Shown: positions 8,656-16,870, numbered from the stretch's first letter. The stretch: 64,000 nt of DNA from Zoogloea oleivorans (GCA_030157785.1 JAOAUC010000008.1:25251-89250); one strand, 5' to 3'. The notes: generated by a model from the sequence alone, not told the origin. Program-made: numbers and translations.

Positions 8656-10824
8656 TCAGATATGGCCTGTCTGTTGATGCCAGAGACCTGCATAGATCGG
8701 ACATTCCTTGAGTAGCGATTCGTGCCGGTTGCAGGCAATGACCTTGCCGCGATCCATTACGATAATTCCGTGGGCTTTCGTGAGAGTCGTCAGTCGATGG
8801 GAAACCATGATGACCGTCCGCCCAATAGCCAGTTTGCTCAGGTTATTCAGAAAGATGACTTCTGACTCCGGATCGAGGGCGCTTGCCGCCTCGTCGAGAA
8901 TCAGAATGCGGGGTTTTGCAAGGAGTGCTCTTGCAATCGCAAGGCGCTGCTTCTGACCGCCAGAAAGGTTGGCACCATTTTCCTCAAGCAGCGTGTCATA
9001 CCCTTGGGCCAGTCTTTCGATAAATTCATCAGCCCCTGCGGTCTGAGCAGCTTCCACTATGCTCTCGAACGACGCTGATGGCTGTGCAGCCGCGATGTTG
9101 TCACGGACACTTCCGCGAAACAGAAAGTTGTCCTGGAGTACCACGCCAATATTTTTCCGCAGGTGTTCCAGATTGATTTCCCGTATATCGATTCCGTCGA
9201 ACCGGATGACGCCTTCCTGCTGTGCATACAAGCCTTGGAGGAGACGGGTCAGGGTTGTCTTGCCGGAACCGCTCCGGCCAACGATGCCGACCAGCGTGCC
9301 AGCCTCAAGGGAGAACGAAATGTCCCGGAGGGCCGGAGGCGATGCGGGGCTGTAGCGGAAGTTCACCGAATCAAAAGTGATCTGGCCGGCGAAATCCGGT
9401 CGAAGCCCACCGGACTCCCGCATTCCCTCGATCGGCCGGTTCATGATCTCGCCGAGCATCCTGACGGATAGGGCGGTCTCCTGATATTCGTGCACGAGCG
9501 AGACGATCTGAACCAAGGGTGAGACAACCCGCCCCGCGAGCATCTGGAACGCGATCAATGAGCCTACCGTGAGTGTCTGATCGAATACAGCATGGGCTCC
9601 GATGGCAATGACCGTGACCAGCATGGCCTTTTCCAGGAAGTTCGTGGCGGTGTGAGCCGTCATGGAAATCTTGCCGACCCGGTAATGCATCTCGACGGTG
9701 CGGGCCGATTGATCTTCCCAGTCGCGCTGCCTCCGGGACTCCATGGCCAAGGATTTCACCGTACGCATGCCCTGAATTGTCTCGACGAGCATTGCCTGGC
9801 GCTCGGCATCCGCACGATAGAGCGCCTGAAGTCTTGTACGGAAAGTCGGGACGAGCGCAAAAACAACCGCTGCAATAACGCCTGTGAACGCAAGAACGAC
9901 CAGGGTCAATGTCGCCGAATAAAAGAAGAGCACCGGCAGGAAGACAATCAGTACTGATGCATCCAGAAGCGTAGTGAACAGGCGTCCGGTAAGGAATTGA
10001 CGGATTTTCTCGCCCTGCTGCATATGGCGGGTAATCACGCCTGCCGTTCCGGTTTCAAAAAAGGTAATGGGCAGGCGCAGGAGGTGGGAAAAAGTCTTTC
10101 GTGCCAAACGGATATCGATCCGGTTGGTGGCATGCAACAAATAGAACTGGCGCAAATAGGAGAAGACTGCCTCGAAAAGGAGTGCCAGCATGACCCCGCC
10201 GCTCAGCACATAGAGTGTCGAGTAGCCCTGATGCACGATGACCTTGTCGATCACCAGTTGCATGAAAATGGGTACCGCGAGGGCTAGCAGGTGTAGTACC
10301 AATGCCGCCACGGCCACATCCCGCAGGAACTGCTTCTGTTTGATTATTTCTGGAATGAACCATCTCAGGCCGAACGGCTGCTTGTCATCCAGCAGCTCGT
10401 ATTTTCGGCGGAGGAGGATCATGGTTCCGTCCCAAGCTTCCTCGAATCGATGCTTGTCAAGCAAGAAAATTACGTCTGCGGGCTCTGCCAAAGGGTCAAG
10501 TACGGCAACGGAACTCCCCTCAATTGTTTCCCGAAACCCCACGATGACAACATAATTGCCGTTCTTTAGCCGGGCGATTGCAGGCAGGGTGTCATGGAGT
10601 TTGTGCAAGGCTGCCCAAGCAACTTGGGTCGCACGCGCTTTTAGACCAAGTGTCGCGGCGAGTTGGCAGAGATGTGCCGGTGTGGTGACCGCCGAGGTTG
10701 TTTCGTCTGGAATCCAAGCCTGAATCTGCTCTGCCGTCTGGTGGATTCCATGATGACGTGCAATGGCGATGAGGGAGTGGAGGGCGCTTGAGGTCTTGCT
10801 CTCAGATAGATGAAGGGATGTCAA
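8656..10824 (-). CDS. Type I secretion ABC exporter (HlyB-like, C39-like domain)
   Basis: A 722-residue exporter. The N-terminal domain (residues 1-130) resembles peptidase C39, but SALHSLIAIARHHGIHQ lacks the catalytic cysteine, as in the HlyB-type C39-like domain that docks RTX substrates rather than cleaving them. Then come a six-helix membrane domain and an ATPase with Walker A GRSGSGKTT (about residue 513), signature LSGGQKQR (about 621) and Walker B ILILDEAAS. The apparent start is a TTG without a clear ribosome binding site, so the first residues are uncertain. It should export the RTX protein encoded just upstream. Confidence 0.93.
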   Translation of the reverse strand: MTSLHLSESKTSSALHSLIAIARHHGIHQTAEQIQAWIPDETTSAVTTPAHLCQLAATLGLKARATQVAWAALHKLHDTLPAIARLKNGNYVVIVGFRETIEGSSVAVLDPLAEPADVIFLLDKHRFEEAWDGTMILLRRKYELLDDKQPFGLRWFIPEIIKQKQFLRDVAVAALVLHLLALAVPIFMQLVIDKVIVHQGYSTLYVLSGGVMLALLFEAVFSYLRQFYLLHATNRIDIRLARKTFSHLLRLPITFFETGTAGVITRHMQQGEKIRQFLTGRLFTTLLDASVLIVFLPVLFFYSATLTLVVLAFTGVIAAVVFALVPTFRTRLQALYRADAERQAMLVETIQGMRTVKSLAMESRRQRDWEDQSARTVEMHYRVGKISMTAHTATNFLEKAMLVTVIAIGAHAVFDQTLTVGSLIAFQMLAGRVVSPLVQIVSLVHEYQETALSVRMLGEIMNRPIEGMRESGGLRPDFAGQITFDSVNFRYSPASPPALRDISFSLEAGTLVGIVGRSGSGKTTLTRLLQGLYAQQEGVIRFDGIDIREINLEHLRKNIGVVLQDNFLFRGSVRDNIAAAQPSASFESIVEAAQTAGADEFIERLAQGYDTLLEENGANLSGGQKQRLAIARALLAKPRILILDEAASALDPESEVIFLNNLSKLAIGRTVIMVSHRLTTLTKAHGIIVMDRGKVIACNRHESLLKECPIYAGLWHQQTGHI

Positions 10825-10859
10825 ACCAAGTCGCTTCTGAATATGTTGCAGAACTAAAT

Positions 10860-10896
10860 GCTTACACCGACGAGCGAGGGCTCTGGCGGTGTAAGC
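10860..10896 (-). terminator. Hairpin between RTX gene and its exporter gene
   Basis: GCTTACACCG and CGGTGTAAGC form a perfect 10-bp stem with a 17-base loop, in the 86-base gap between the RTX gene and the HlyB-like gene. On the minus strand the stem is followed by ATTTAGTTC, a weak T-tract. The same place in the E. coli hly operon carries a partial terminator that lowers exporter expression relative to the toxin; a similar role is inferred. Confidence 0.55.
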
Positions 10897-10910
10897 CGAC
10901 TCTGATGTGC

Positions 10911-13067
10911 TTAGCTGCTAACAATCTGGATGTCGGTGCTTTTCAATTGAACGCTTCCCAATGTTGCGATTCGCACCTCTGTACTTGCACCGTTACCATC
11001 AGGGTCAAAGAAGAGGGCTCCTCCGTCAGTTTTGTATAAGAACGTTGCACTGGCGCGTGTCATTCTCTGCTTTGCTGCACTAAGCGTCGTGTCTGATATG
11101 AATGCCGCTGACTGAAGCGTGCCCACTGCTAAGTTTCCAAAATTAGGACTTACGAATTGAAGCTTGTCTTCTCCAGAAACAAAATCCGTAATGGACTTTG
11201 TGCCGTCTGATTGGGTGTCTCCGTGCTCTTTTTTTTCATACAGAAAAACGTCCGCTCCTGCTCCGCCCGTCATTACGTCATTTCCCGATCCGCCGTTTAG
11301 GACGTCGTTTCCTCCGTAGCCGAAAAGCCGGTCGTTTCCTGAGAATCCCGACAGGTTGTCGCTCCCTCCTCCCCCTGATAGGATATTGTCTTTTGTATTG
11401 TCTCCTGTGAGATTGTCATCGCTGCTAGTGACTGACCTATTTCCAATGGTGTTAAAGTAGTTGGGGTAAGTTGTGTCGTCGTTGCCGTTGGCAATAATAT
11501 TGTCCCCCCCCCAAATAATTGTTTTCGTGCCGAAATTTATATGGAGGTGGGTCGCTGTCCTCAGTCCCGTGTTTCCGATTAATCCTATTGTTTGTCCTGC
11601 GAAAACGCGTGATCCTACGTCGACGTATACGCTATCCTTTTGGAAGTGCATATAAGAAATGTAGGTTCCATCGTCATTTTTTATGGTTATGAAGTTTCCT
11701 ATGTTGCTGCTTCCTAGTGAGGGGTCGTTGGCGTAGGAGGCACTTTTGCCGTCTGTTATGTTTTCTCTAACATCAACTACAGATCCGGATGTCACAGCGA
11801 GAACTTCCTCTCCATATGAGAAATCAAAATCAACCCCCCATTTGAGCACCCCAGTGTGGCTGAACGTCCCGTTCATTCCTTGTTGTATGTTATGTATTTT
11901 GTCGGAAGAAAATGGGAGGAGGACTGGTTTTGCGCCGACTCCCCCGACGGTAAAGTTGAGTTCTCCAGGAGATATGCCAAGAAAATCTTTGTTCATGGAG
12001 TCTCTTGCAATCCCCGCTGATGCGGTGATGCTATACATGCTCCCTGCTGAAAAATCCCTTGATGGGTTTATCGTAATGGTGTCTTTTAAAAAAGAAACTT
12101 GACTGTTGTCAGCTATTGATATGTTGTTGCTGGCGTTCAGGGAGATGTTCTTTATCGTGATAAAACCATTTCCCAACTTAATGTCTGTAGAGAATTTAAG
12201 CGTTATGTTGGAGCTTGGTGTGATATTTGTCCCCTCGTCTGATGGAGTGGCATACAGAAGAGAGGGGGCTGCTGTGTCAGTTGGGGGCGCGTTGAATGTG
12301 GGCTCTTGTATGCTTCCAGTCACCGAAAAATTAAACACGGGTTCATCGGCGTCATTGGTGGTGAAGCGGATGTCACCGGTCTTGGTGCCGACGCTGTTGG
12401 TGTCGAGGCGGACGCTGAAGGTGTCGGAGGAGTTGGGAGCGATGCTGGTGGCCAGCGGCTCGACGAGGGTGAAGCCGGTGGGCACGACGAGGCCGGAGGT
12501 GGTGAGGGTGCCGGTGCCGCTGTTCTTGACGGTGAAGCTGCGGGTGACGGCAGAGGCGCCTTGGCTGAATGAGCCGAAGTTGGTGCCGTCGGCGCTCTCC
12601 GCGCTGGTGTCGCCGTCGGCGATGTTGGCGTTGTTGCCGAGGACCGCCACCTCGGGGGTGGCGGCGGTGACTACGCCGCTGACGCGGAAATTGAAGCTGC
12701 CCTCATCGGCGTCATTGGTGGTGAAGCGGATGTCACCGGTCTTGGTGCCGACGCTGTTGGTGTCGAGGCGGACGCTGAAGGTGTCGGAGGAGTTGGGAGC
12801 GATGCTGGTGGCCAGCGGCTCGACGAGGGTGAAGCCGGTGGGCACGACGAGGCCGGAGGTGGTGAGGGTTTTGGTGCCGATATTGCGAACTATGAACGTC
12901 CGTGTTGCTGGGAGGCTCCCTCGAGAGATCGATCCAAAGTTAGTCCAGTCAAACTCGCTTGGCGTGCTGTCACCGTCCCTGATGTCCAAACCGTTACCGG
13001 ACAGTGCGATTTCTGGCGCTGTCACCACTGCGGCAGCATGAGCAATTCCTGTGTTGTTTGAGGACAT
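10911..13067 (-). CDS. Secreted RTX protein with choice-of-anchor D repeats and M23 peptidase domain
   Basis: A 718-residue protein without an N-terminal signal peptide, as expected for type I secretion. Domains in order: two choice-of-anchor D (ASPM/Hydin-like) beta domains at about residues 18-132 and 138-252; an SbsA/Big_5 Ig-like domain at about 271-371; an M23 LytM-type peptidase domain at about 395-530; four glycine-rich RTX nonapeptides at about 566-605 (GNDRLFGYGGNDVLNGG); and a serralysin-type C-terminal export region. M23 zinc ligands appear intact: H and D in HTGVLKWGVDF and H in HLHINF. It may be a surface-exposed or released cell-wall hydrolase. GGGAG precedes the ATG, inside the end of the upstream frame. 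GC is low except in the repeats. Confidence 0.88.
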   Translation of the reverse strand: MSSNNTGIAHAAAVVTAPEIALSGNGLDIRDGDSTPSEFDWTNFGSISRGSLPATRTFIVRNIGTKTLTTSGLVVPTGFTLVEPLATSIAPNSSDTFSVRLDTNSVGTKTGDIRFTTNDADEGSFNFRVSGVVTAATPEVAVLGNNANIADGDTSAESADGTNFGSFSQGASAVTRSFTVKNSGTGTLTTSGLVVPTGFTLVEPLATSIAPNSSDTFSVRLDTNSVGTKTGDIRFTTNDADEPVFNFSVTGSIQEPTFNAPPTDTAAPSLLYATPSDEGTNITPSSNITLKFSTDIKLGNGFITIKNISLNASNNISIADNSQVSFLKDTITINPSRDFSAGSMYSITASAGIARDSMNKDFLGISPGELNFTVGGVGAKPVLLPFSSDKIHNIQQGMNGTFSHTGVLKWGVDFDFSYGEEVLAVTSGSVVDVRENITDGKSASYANDPSLGSSNIGNFITIKNDDGTYISYMHFQKDSVYVDVGSRVFAGQTIGLIGNTGLRTATHLHINFGTKTIIWGGDNIIANGNDDTTYPNYFNTIGNRSVTSSDDNLTGDNTKDNILSGGGGSDNLSGFSGNDRLFGYGGNDVLNGGSGNDVMTGGAGADVFLYEKKEHGDTQSDGTKSITDFVSGEDKLQFVSPNFGNLAVGTLQSAAFISDTTLSAAKQRMTRASATFLYKTDGGALFFDPDGNGASTEVRIATLGSVQLKSTDIQIVSS
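12343..12509 (-). repeat. 167-bp perfect direct repeat, copy A (inside RTX gene)
   Basis: Every base matches positions 12703-12869, an offset of exactly 360 bases (120 codons). It encodes the C-terminal half of the second choice-of-anchor D domain (about residues 186-241). The repeat is GC-rich while adjoining parts of the gene are AT-richer. Confidence 0.97.
12703..12869 (-). repeat. 167-bp perfect direct repeat, copy B (inside RTX gene)
   Basis: Identical to 12343-12509. It encodes the same segment of the first choice-of-anchor D domain (about residues 66-121). Sequence on both sides differs between copies, so only this core is shared at the DNA level. Confidence 0.97.
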
Positions 13068-13069
13068 CC

Positions 13070-13921
13070 CTATTCTCCCAAATATGTATCTGGACCGCTG
13101 GCAGAGCCCTCAATGCCCTGGTGGGCTCGAGAGATCTTATTCTCGTTGCAAGACTGTTTGGAAGAATGATAAACGACTGATTTGAGAATCGAAAGTGGAT
13201 AACACTGTTTGGAGCGTTGATATTGATTGCCATCATGCGTAGCCCACTCCACCAGTTGCCAGCGCTTCCGGGTGATTTGCCACGGGGCGTAGCGGAATTG
13301 GCCGCTGCCGCTCAGGCGGAAGCTTTCGTGATCCACCACCGTGATTTGCCGTTCCGTCCAGAAGCGCGCCAGGGTGGCGTCGAGGCTTTCCGGCGATGTC
13401 ACCGTGCAGCCGTCGATCCGGCTGGGCCGCACGTCGGTGGAAATCACGTCGTGGTAGCTCGCCCAGGCGTGGTTGCCGAGATGGCGGGCCAGGAGTGTGG
13501 CCCAGCTGTCTGCAGGAGCCTTGATCTGGCCGAGGACGTTGGAGAACAGGATTGCCGCCTCCGGGTAGCGTTCGGCCAGGCGGGCGAGGCCGTCTGGCGT
13601 GGTGAGGCAGTCGAGCCTGTCGAAGCGTAGCCGGGCAGCATCCGGTCGGCGGGCCAGGAGCCAGCGGGCGAGGGGGTCGGGCTCCAGCGCGACGACCGAT
13701 TCAACGCGGGCCAGGAAACCCGCCGGCAGCGCATAGCCGGCGTTGGGGCCGACGATCACCAGCTGTTTTTGCGCGGGCGGCCAGTCGCTCAACCAAGCCG
13801 CGACTTCGGCGTGGAAGGGCGCCCACAGGCCATGCCGGTGGCGCGCGGCGCGCAGGTGGTAGACGAGCCCTCCGCTCGGATCGAAAAGATGGTCGCGCAG
13901 GGCGGGGCTGGATGCGGGCAC
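13070..13921 (-). CDS. Hypothetical protein, Rossmann-like, with composite 3' end
   Basis: A 283-residue frame starting at a GTG. Residues 1-230 look like a normal high-GC gene and contain LVIVGPNAGYALPAGFL and VVALEPDPLA, which resemble the first two strands of a Rossmann or methyltransferase fold; a function cannot be assigned. The last 50 or so residues, after RKRWQLVEWATHDG, are encoded by much AT-richer DNA and read like unrelated low-complexity sequence, ending two bases before the RTX gene and carrying its ribosome binding site. I infer that the original gene end was replaced when the secretion cassette inserted, so the protein may be truncated and extended by chance. It is on the same strand as the cassette. 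Confidence 0.6.
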   Translation of the reverse strand: MPASSPALRDHLFDPSGGLVYHLRAARHRHGLWAPFHAEVAAWLSDWPPAQKQLVIVGPNAGYALPAGFLARVESVVALEPDPLARWLLARRPDAARLRFDRLDCLTTPDGLARLAERYPEAAILFSNVLGQIKAPADSWATLLARHLGNHAWASYHDVISTDVRPSRIDGCTVTSPESLDATLARFWTERQITVVDHESFRLSGSGQFRYAPWQITRKRWQLVEWATHDGNQYQRSKQCYPLSILKSVVYHSSKQSCNENKISRAHQGIEGSASGPDTYLGE

Positions 13922-14038
13922 GGGTGGCGATTTCGTTGAAGGGCAGGCGGATTATGCCGGAGACGCTGGCTTTTTCCGGCCGGCGGGTGTCATGCTTCGC
14001 CCTTTGAAAACCGGCACGGCCGCGAGTTGGAGAACGGA

Positions 14039-14584
14039 ATGAAAGACCCTTTGCACGAAGAACAGGAATCCTCCGAAGCAGTGTTCGACGGCCGCTTGCT
14101 GAAGGTGTTTCGCGACGGCGTGCGCTTGCCGGACGGCAGCGCCGGCGTGCGCGAGTACGTGAAGCACCCGGGCGCGGTGGTGGTGATTCCGGTGTGCGAG
14201 GACGGCCTGCTGATTTTCGAGCGCCAGTTTCGCTACCCGCTGGGACGGGCGTTTCTCGAGTTGCCGGCTGGCAAGATTGACGCCGGTGAGGACATCCTGG
14301 CCTGCGCCCGGCGCGAGTTGCAGGAGGAAACCGGCTACGAAGGCGAGCACTGGCGCCACCTGGGGGTGATGCACCCGTGCATCGGCTACTCCGACGAGCG
14401 CATCGAGATTTTCCTGGCTACCGGCCTGACCCACGTGGGCGATGCGCTCGACGAGGGCGAGTTCCTGGAGATCGTCCGCATGTCGCTCGCCGAGGCGCGG
14501 GCGGCGGTGTTCGACGGGCGGATTACCGATGCGAAGACGATTACCGCCTTGTTCTGGGCCGAGCGGGAGCTGAGCGTCGGCTAG
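14039..14584 (+). CDS. NUDIX hydrolase (ADP-ribose pyrophosphatase-like)
   Basis: A 181-residue NUDIX protein. The Nudix box is complete: GKIDAGEDILACARRELQEE followed by TGY, fitting GX5EX7REUXEEXGU, which binds the catalytic magnesium. The surrounding segments (VFDGRLLKVFRDGVRLPDG at the start and a long C-terminal acidic helix) fit the ADP-ribose/nucleotide-sugar branch that hydrolyses ADP-ribose to AMP and ribose 5-phosphate. The ATG with GGAGAA five bases upstream was preferred over a TTG four codons earlier. A strong terminator follows the gene. Confidence 0.9.
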   Translation: MKDPLHEEQESSEAVFDGRLLKVFRDGVRLPDGSAGVREYVKHPGAVVVIPVCEDGLLIFERQFRYPLGRAFLELPAGKIDAGEDILACARRELQEETGYEGEHWRHLGVMHPCIGYSDERIEIFLATGLTHVGDALDEGEFLEIVRMSLAEARAAVFDGRITDAKTITALFWAERELSVG

Positions 14585-14610
14585 GGCTGGGCGCGGGTTT
14601 CTGTCTCGAC

Positions 14611-14636
14611 GGGGCGCTTCGGCGCCCCGTTTGTTT
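14611..14636 (+). terminator. Rho-independent terminator after NUDIX gene
   Basis: GGGGCGC-TTCG-GCGCCCC forms a 7-bp GC stem with a stable TTCG loop and is followed by GTTTGTTT. It lies 27 bases after the NUDIX stop. Confidence 0.85.
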
Positions 14637-14656
14637 CCAGGCTACATAAGAAAATA

Positions 14657-14691
14657 GTGAAATTCACTTGAAATGTGCAATTTGCACATTT
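14657..14691. promoter_or_regulatory. Two adjacent palindromes upstream of DUF6502 gene
   Basis: AGTGAAATTCACT (14657-14669) has 6-bp arms; AAATGTGCAATTTGCACATTT (14671-14691) has 10-bp arms around one central base. They stand one base apart in an AT-rich patch between a terminator and the DUF6502 leader, the expected place for a promoter and its operator. The binding protein is unknown; autoregulation by the DUF6502 product is conceivable. Confidence 0.55.
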
Positions 14692-14707
14692 AGAATCCGG
14701 AGCAGTT

Positions 14708-14731
14708 ATGTTGCTTAAGCTTATTTCATGA
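14708..14731 (+). CDS. Seven-codon leader reading frame (MLLKLIS)
   Basis: An ATG with a good GGAG ribosome binding site five bases upstream opens a frame of seven codons, whose TGA overlaps the ATG of the DUF6502 gene (ATGA). The DUF6502 start itself has only weak Shine-Dalgarno-like sequence. The arrangement suggests a minicistron whose translation brings ribosomes to the main gene. This is inference from spacing only. Confidence 0.45.
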   Translation: MLLKLIS

Positions 14732-15621
14732 GCACGCATCCCGAAGATCAGGCCACGCCTGGTGGGAGCGAACCCGTGCCGGTCGATCCGGCGCTGGGGG
14801 ACGCCATGCGTGCTTTGCTGGGGCCGATTGCCAGACTGGCTCTGGCGCAGGGGGTGTCGTTCGCGGCACTGGAGGAAATGATGAAGGAGGCGTTCGTGGA
14901 TGAAGCGGTCAAGGCCCAGCCGGCGCAGGCTCCCTCGCGCCTGGTCAGTCGCATCAGCGTGGCCACCGGCCTCAACCGGCGCGAGGTGACCCGCCTGACC
15001 CGCCAGCAGCGGGCCGTCCGCACTGTGCGAGCGTCGCCGGCCACTGAGGTGTTCACCCGCTGGATGACCGATCCGCAGTGGTGCGAGGGGGCCGGTGAGC
15101 CGAAATCCTTGCCCCGTGTGGCGCCGGCGGACGGTGCGCCGAGCTTCGAGAGCCTGGCTCACGCGGTGACCCGCGACGTCCATCCCCGCAGCCTGCTCGA
15201 CGAGTTGTGCCGGCTCGGCATCGCCCACCTCGACGACACCACCGACACGGTTCGGCTGGTGCGCAATGCCTTCGTGCCGAGCGACGCCCAGGGGCCGATG
15301 CTGGGTTTTCTCGGCGACAACGTGGGCGACCATCTGATGGCCGCCGTCAGCAATGTGCTGGCCCAGGAACCGCCGCATTTTGAGCAGGCCGTGTTTGCCG
15401 ACGAGCTGTCGGCCGAGTCCCTGGTGGTGATTCGCCGCTTTGTGCTGGAGCAGTGGAAATCCCTGATGCACGGCGCCGTCCCCCTGCTCGAAGGCCTCAT
15501 CGAGGACGACCGGCAGCAAGGCCGACCGCAGGATCAGCGCATCCGTATCGGCCTGTACAGCTACGCGGCAGAGGCCGCTCTCCCTTCTTCAGCCCCCGAC
15601 CAAGTGGAGTCGAAAACGTGA
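14728..15621 (+). CDS. DUF6502 family protein
   Basis: A 297-residue cytoplasmic protein without signal peptide. The region LGPIARLALAQGVSFAALEE followed by a segment ending RISVATGLNRREVTRLTR (about residues 30-90) is the recognisable DUF6502 part and looks like a helix-turn-helix, so DNA binding is plausible but unproved. A variable C-terminal half follows with no known motif. It is translationally coupled to the DUF5666 lipoprotein by a GTGA overlap. The two genes probably work together, but I know no established function. Confidence 0.75.
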   Translation: MSTHPEDQATPGGSEPVPVDPALGDAMRALLGPIARLALAQGVSFAALEEMMKEAFVDEAVKAQPAQAPSRLVSRISVATGLNRREVTRLTRQQRAVRTVRASPATEVFTRWMTDPQWCEGAGEPKSLPRVAPADGAPSFESLAHAVTRDVHPRSLLDELCRLGIAHLDDTTDTVRLVRNAFVPSDAQGPMLGFLGDNVGDHLMAAVSNVLAQEPPHFEQAVFADELSAESLVVIRRFVLEQWKSLMHGAVPLLEGLIEDDRQQGRPQDQRIRIGLYSYAAEAALPSSAPDQVESKT

Positions 15622-16823
15622 AACCTGCCTTTTTTGGTGCCTTGCGGCGCCCCTTGTCCGGCTGGTCTGCCGGAATCGTTGTGGCCTTCGTGCTGGCCGC
15701 TTGTGGCGGCGGCGGTGGGGCTGGCGATCAGGCCGGCGTGGGCACCGGCGGCACCGGCACCATTTCGAGCACGGTGACCGTGGGGCCGATTTCCGGCTTC
15801 GGCTCGGTGATCATCGCCGGCGTTCGCTACGACGACACCACCGCCACCGTGAGCGACGAGGACGGCAACGCCCGCAGTCGCACTGATCTCAAGCTGGGCA
15901 TGCTCACGGCGATCACCGGCAGCGCCGATTTCGTGGCTGGCACCGGCGTGGCGACGGGTATCCGTTACGGCAGCGAGATACTTGGCCCGGTGACGACCGT
16001 GGATGCCGGCGCCGGCACATTCCGCGTGCTGGGTGTGACCGTCAGCGTCAAGCCGTCCACTGTTTTCGACGACCGGCTGGCCGGGCTGTCGGCCCTGCGG
16101 GTCGGCGACCGGGTCGAGGTGTACGGCCTCTACAACGCGGCCGCCGGTGGCTACACGGCCACCCGCATCGAGCCGCAAGCCCTGGCGACCCGCTTCAAGC
16201 TGCGCGGTGCGGTCGAGGCGCTGGATGCCACCAACCGGCGCTTCACCCTGGCCGGGGCGGTCATCGACTACACCGGTGTTCCTGCCGCGCAGTTGCCGAC
16301 CCTTGCCAACGGGATGATCGTCCGTGCCTCGGCGACCCGCCTGCCTGCCGCGGGCGTGTGGGCCGTGGATTCCCTTGGTGCGGCCCCGCGGGCGGTGCTG
16401 GCCGACGGAGAGGCCAAGATCGAGGGCGATATTGCAGCGTTCGCGTCAGCTACGTCCTTTGTGGTGGACGGGGTGACGGTGGATGCCGCTGGCGCCGCCA
16501 TCGCCGGCACCCTCGGGGTCGGCATGCGGGTCAAGGTGGAAGGCACGGTACGTAGTGGCGTGCTGCTGGCCAAGGAGATCGAGGCCAGCGATGAGGATGC
16601 CGAGGACCGCGAGGAGTTCGAGATTACCGCGCTGATCACGGGTTTCGACGCCGTCACCCAGCGCTTCAGCCTGCGTGGCCAGTTGATCGACGCGAGCGGT
16701 GCAGTGCGTTTCGAGAACGGCACCCGGGCCACGCTGGCCAACGGGCGGAAGGTCGAGCTGAAGGGCTACTTCGATGCCGGCGCCGGGGCGGTGGTCGCCA
16801 CGAGGATCCACTTCGAGGACTGA
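15618..16823 (+). CDS. DUF5666 repeat lipoprotein
   Basis: A 401-residue protein starting at GTG (VKPAFFGALRR) that overlaps the upstream stop. A signal peptide ends in the lipobox LAAC followed by a glycine run, so it should be an envelope lipoprotein. The mature part consists of several similar beta-rich DUF5666 modules of about 70-80 residues, with recurring features such as GxxxxG(V/T)RYxxxT, LKLGM/LRVGDRVEV and YTATRIE. No catalytic motif is visible. Coupling to the DUF6502 gene suggests a joint role; it precedes the fcc genes by 47 bases. Confidence 0.8.
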   Translation: MKPAFFGALRRPLSGWSAGIVVAFVLAACGGGGGAGDQAGVGTGGTGTISSTVTVGPISGFGSVIIAGVRYDDTTATVSDEDGNARSRTDLKLGMLTAITGSADFVAGTGVATGIRYGSEILGPVTTVDAGAGTFRVLGVTVSVKPSTVFDDRLAGLSALRVGDRVEVYGLYNAAAGGYTATRIEPQALATRFKLRGAVEALDATNRRFTLAGAVIDYTGVPAAQLPTLANGMIVRASATRLPAAGVWAVDSLGAAPRAVLADGEAKIEGDIAAFASATSFVVDGVTVDAAGAAIAGTLGVGMRVKVEGTVRSGVLLAKEIEASDEDAEDREEFEITALITGFDAVTQRFSLRGQLIDASGAVRFENGTRATLANGRKVELKGYFDAGAGAVVATRIHFED

Positions 16824-16870
16824 CGGGTTTTGATGCGTTCGCCACCGCGGGCGCCAAAAGGAGGAGAGAC

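Noticed and set aside
13230..13921. Annotating the gene before the RTX cassette as a methyltransferase.
   Set aside because: Only a Rossmann-like start is visible; the SAM-binding glycine motif is not convincing and the 3' part is atypical.
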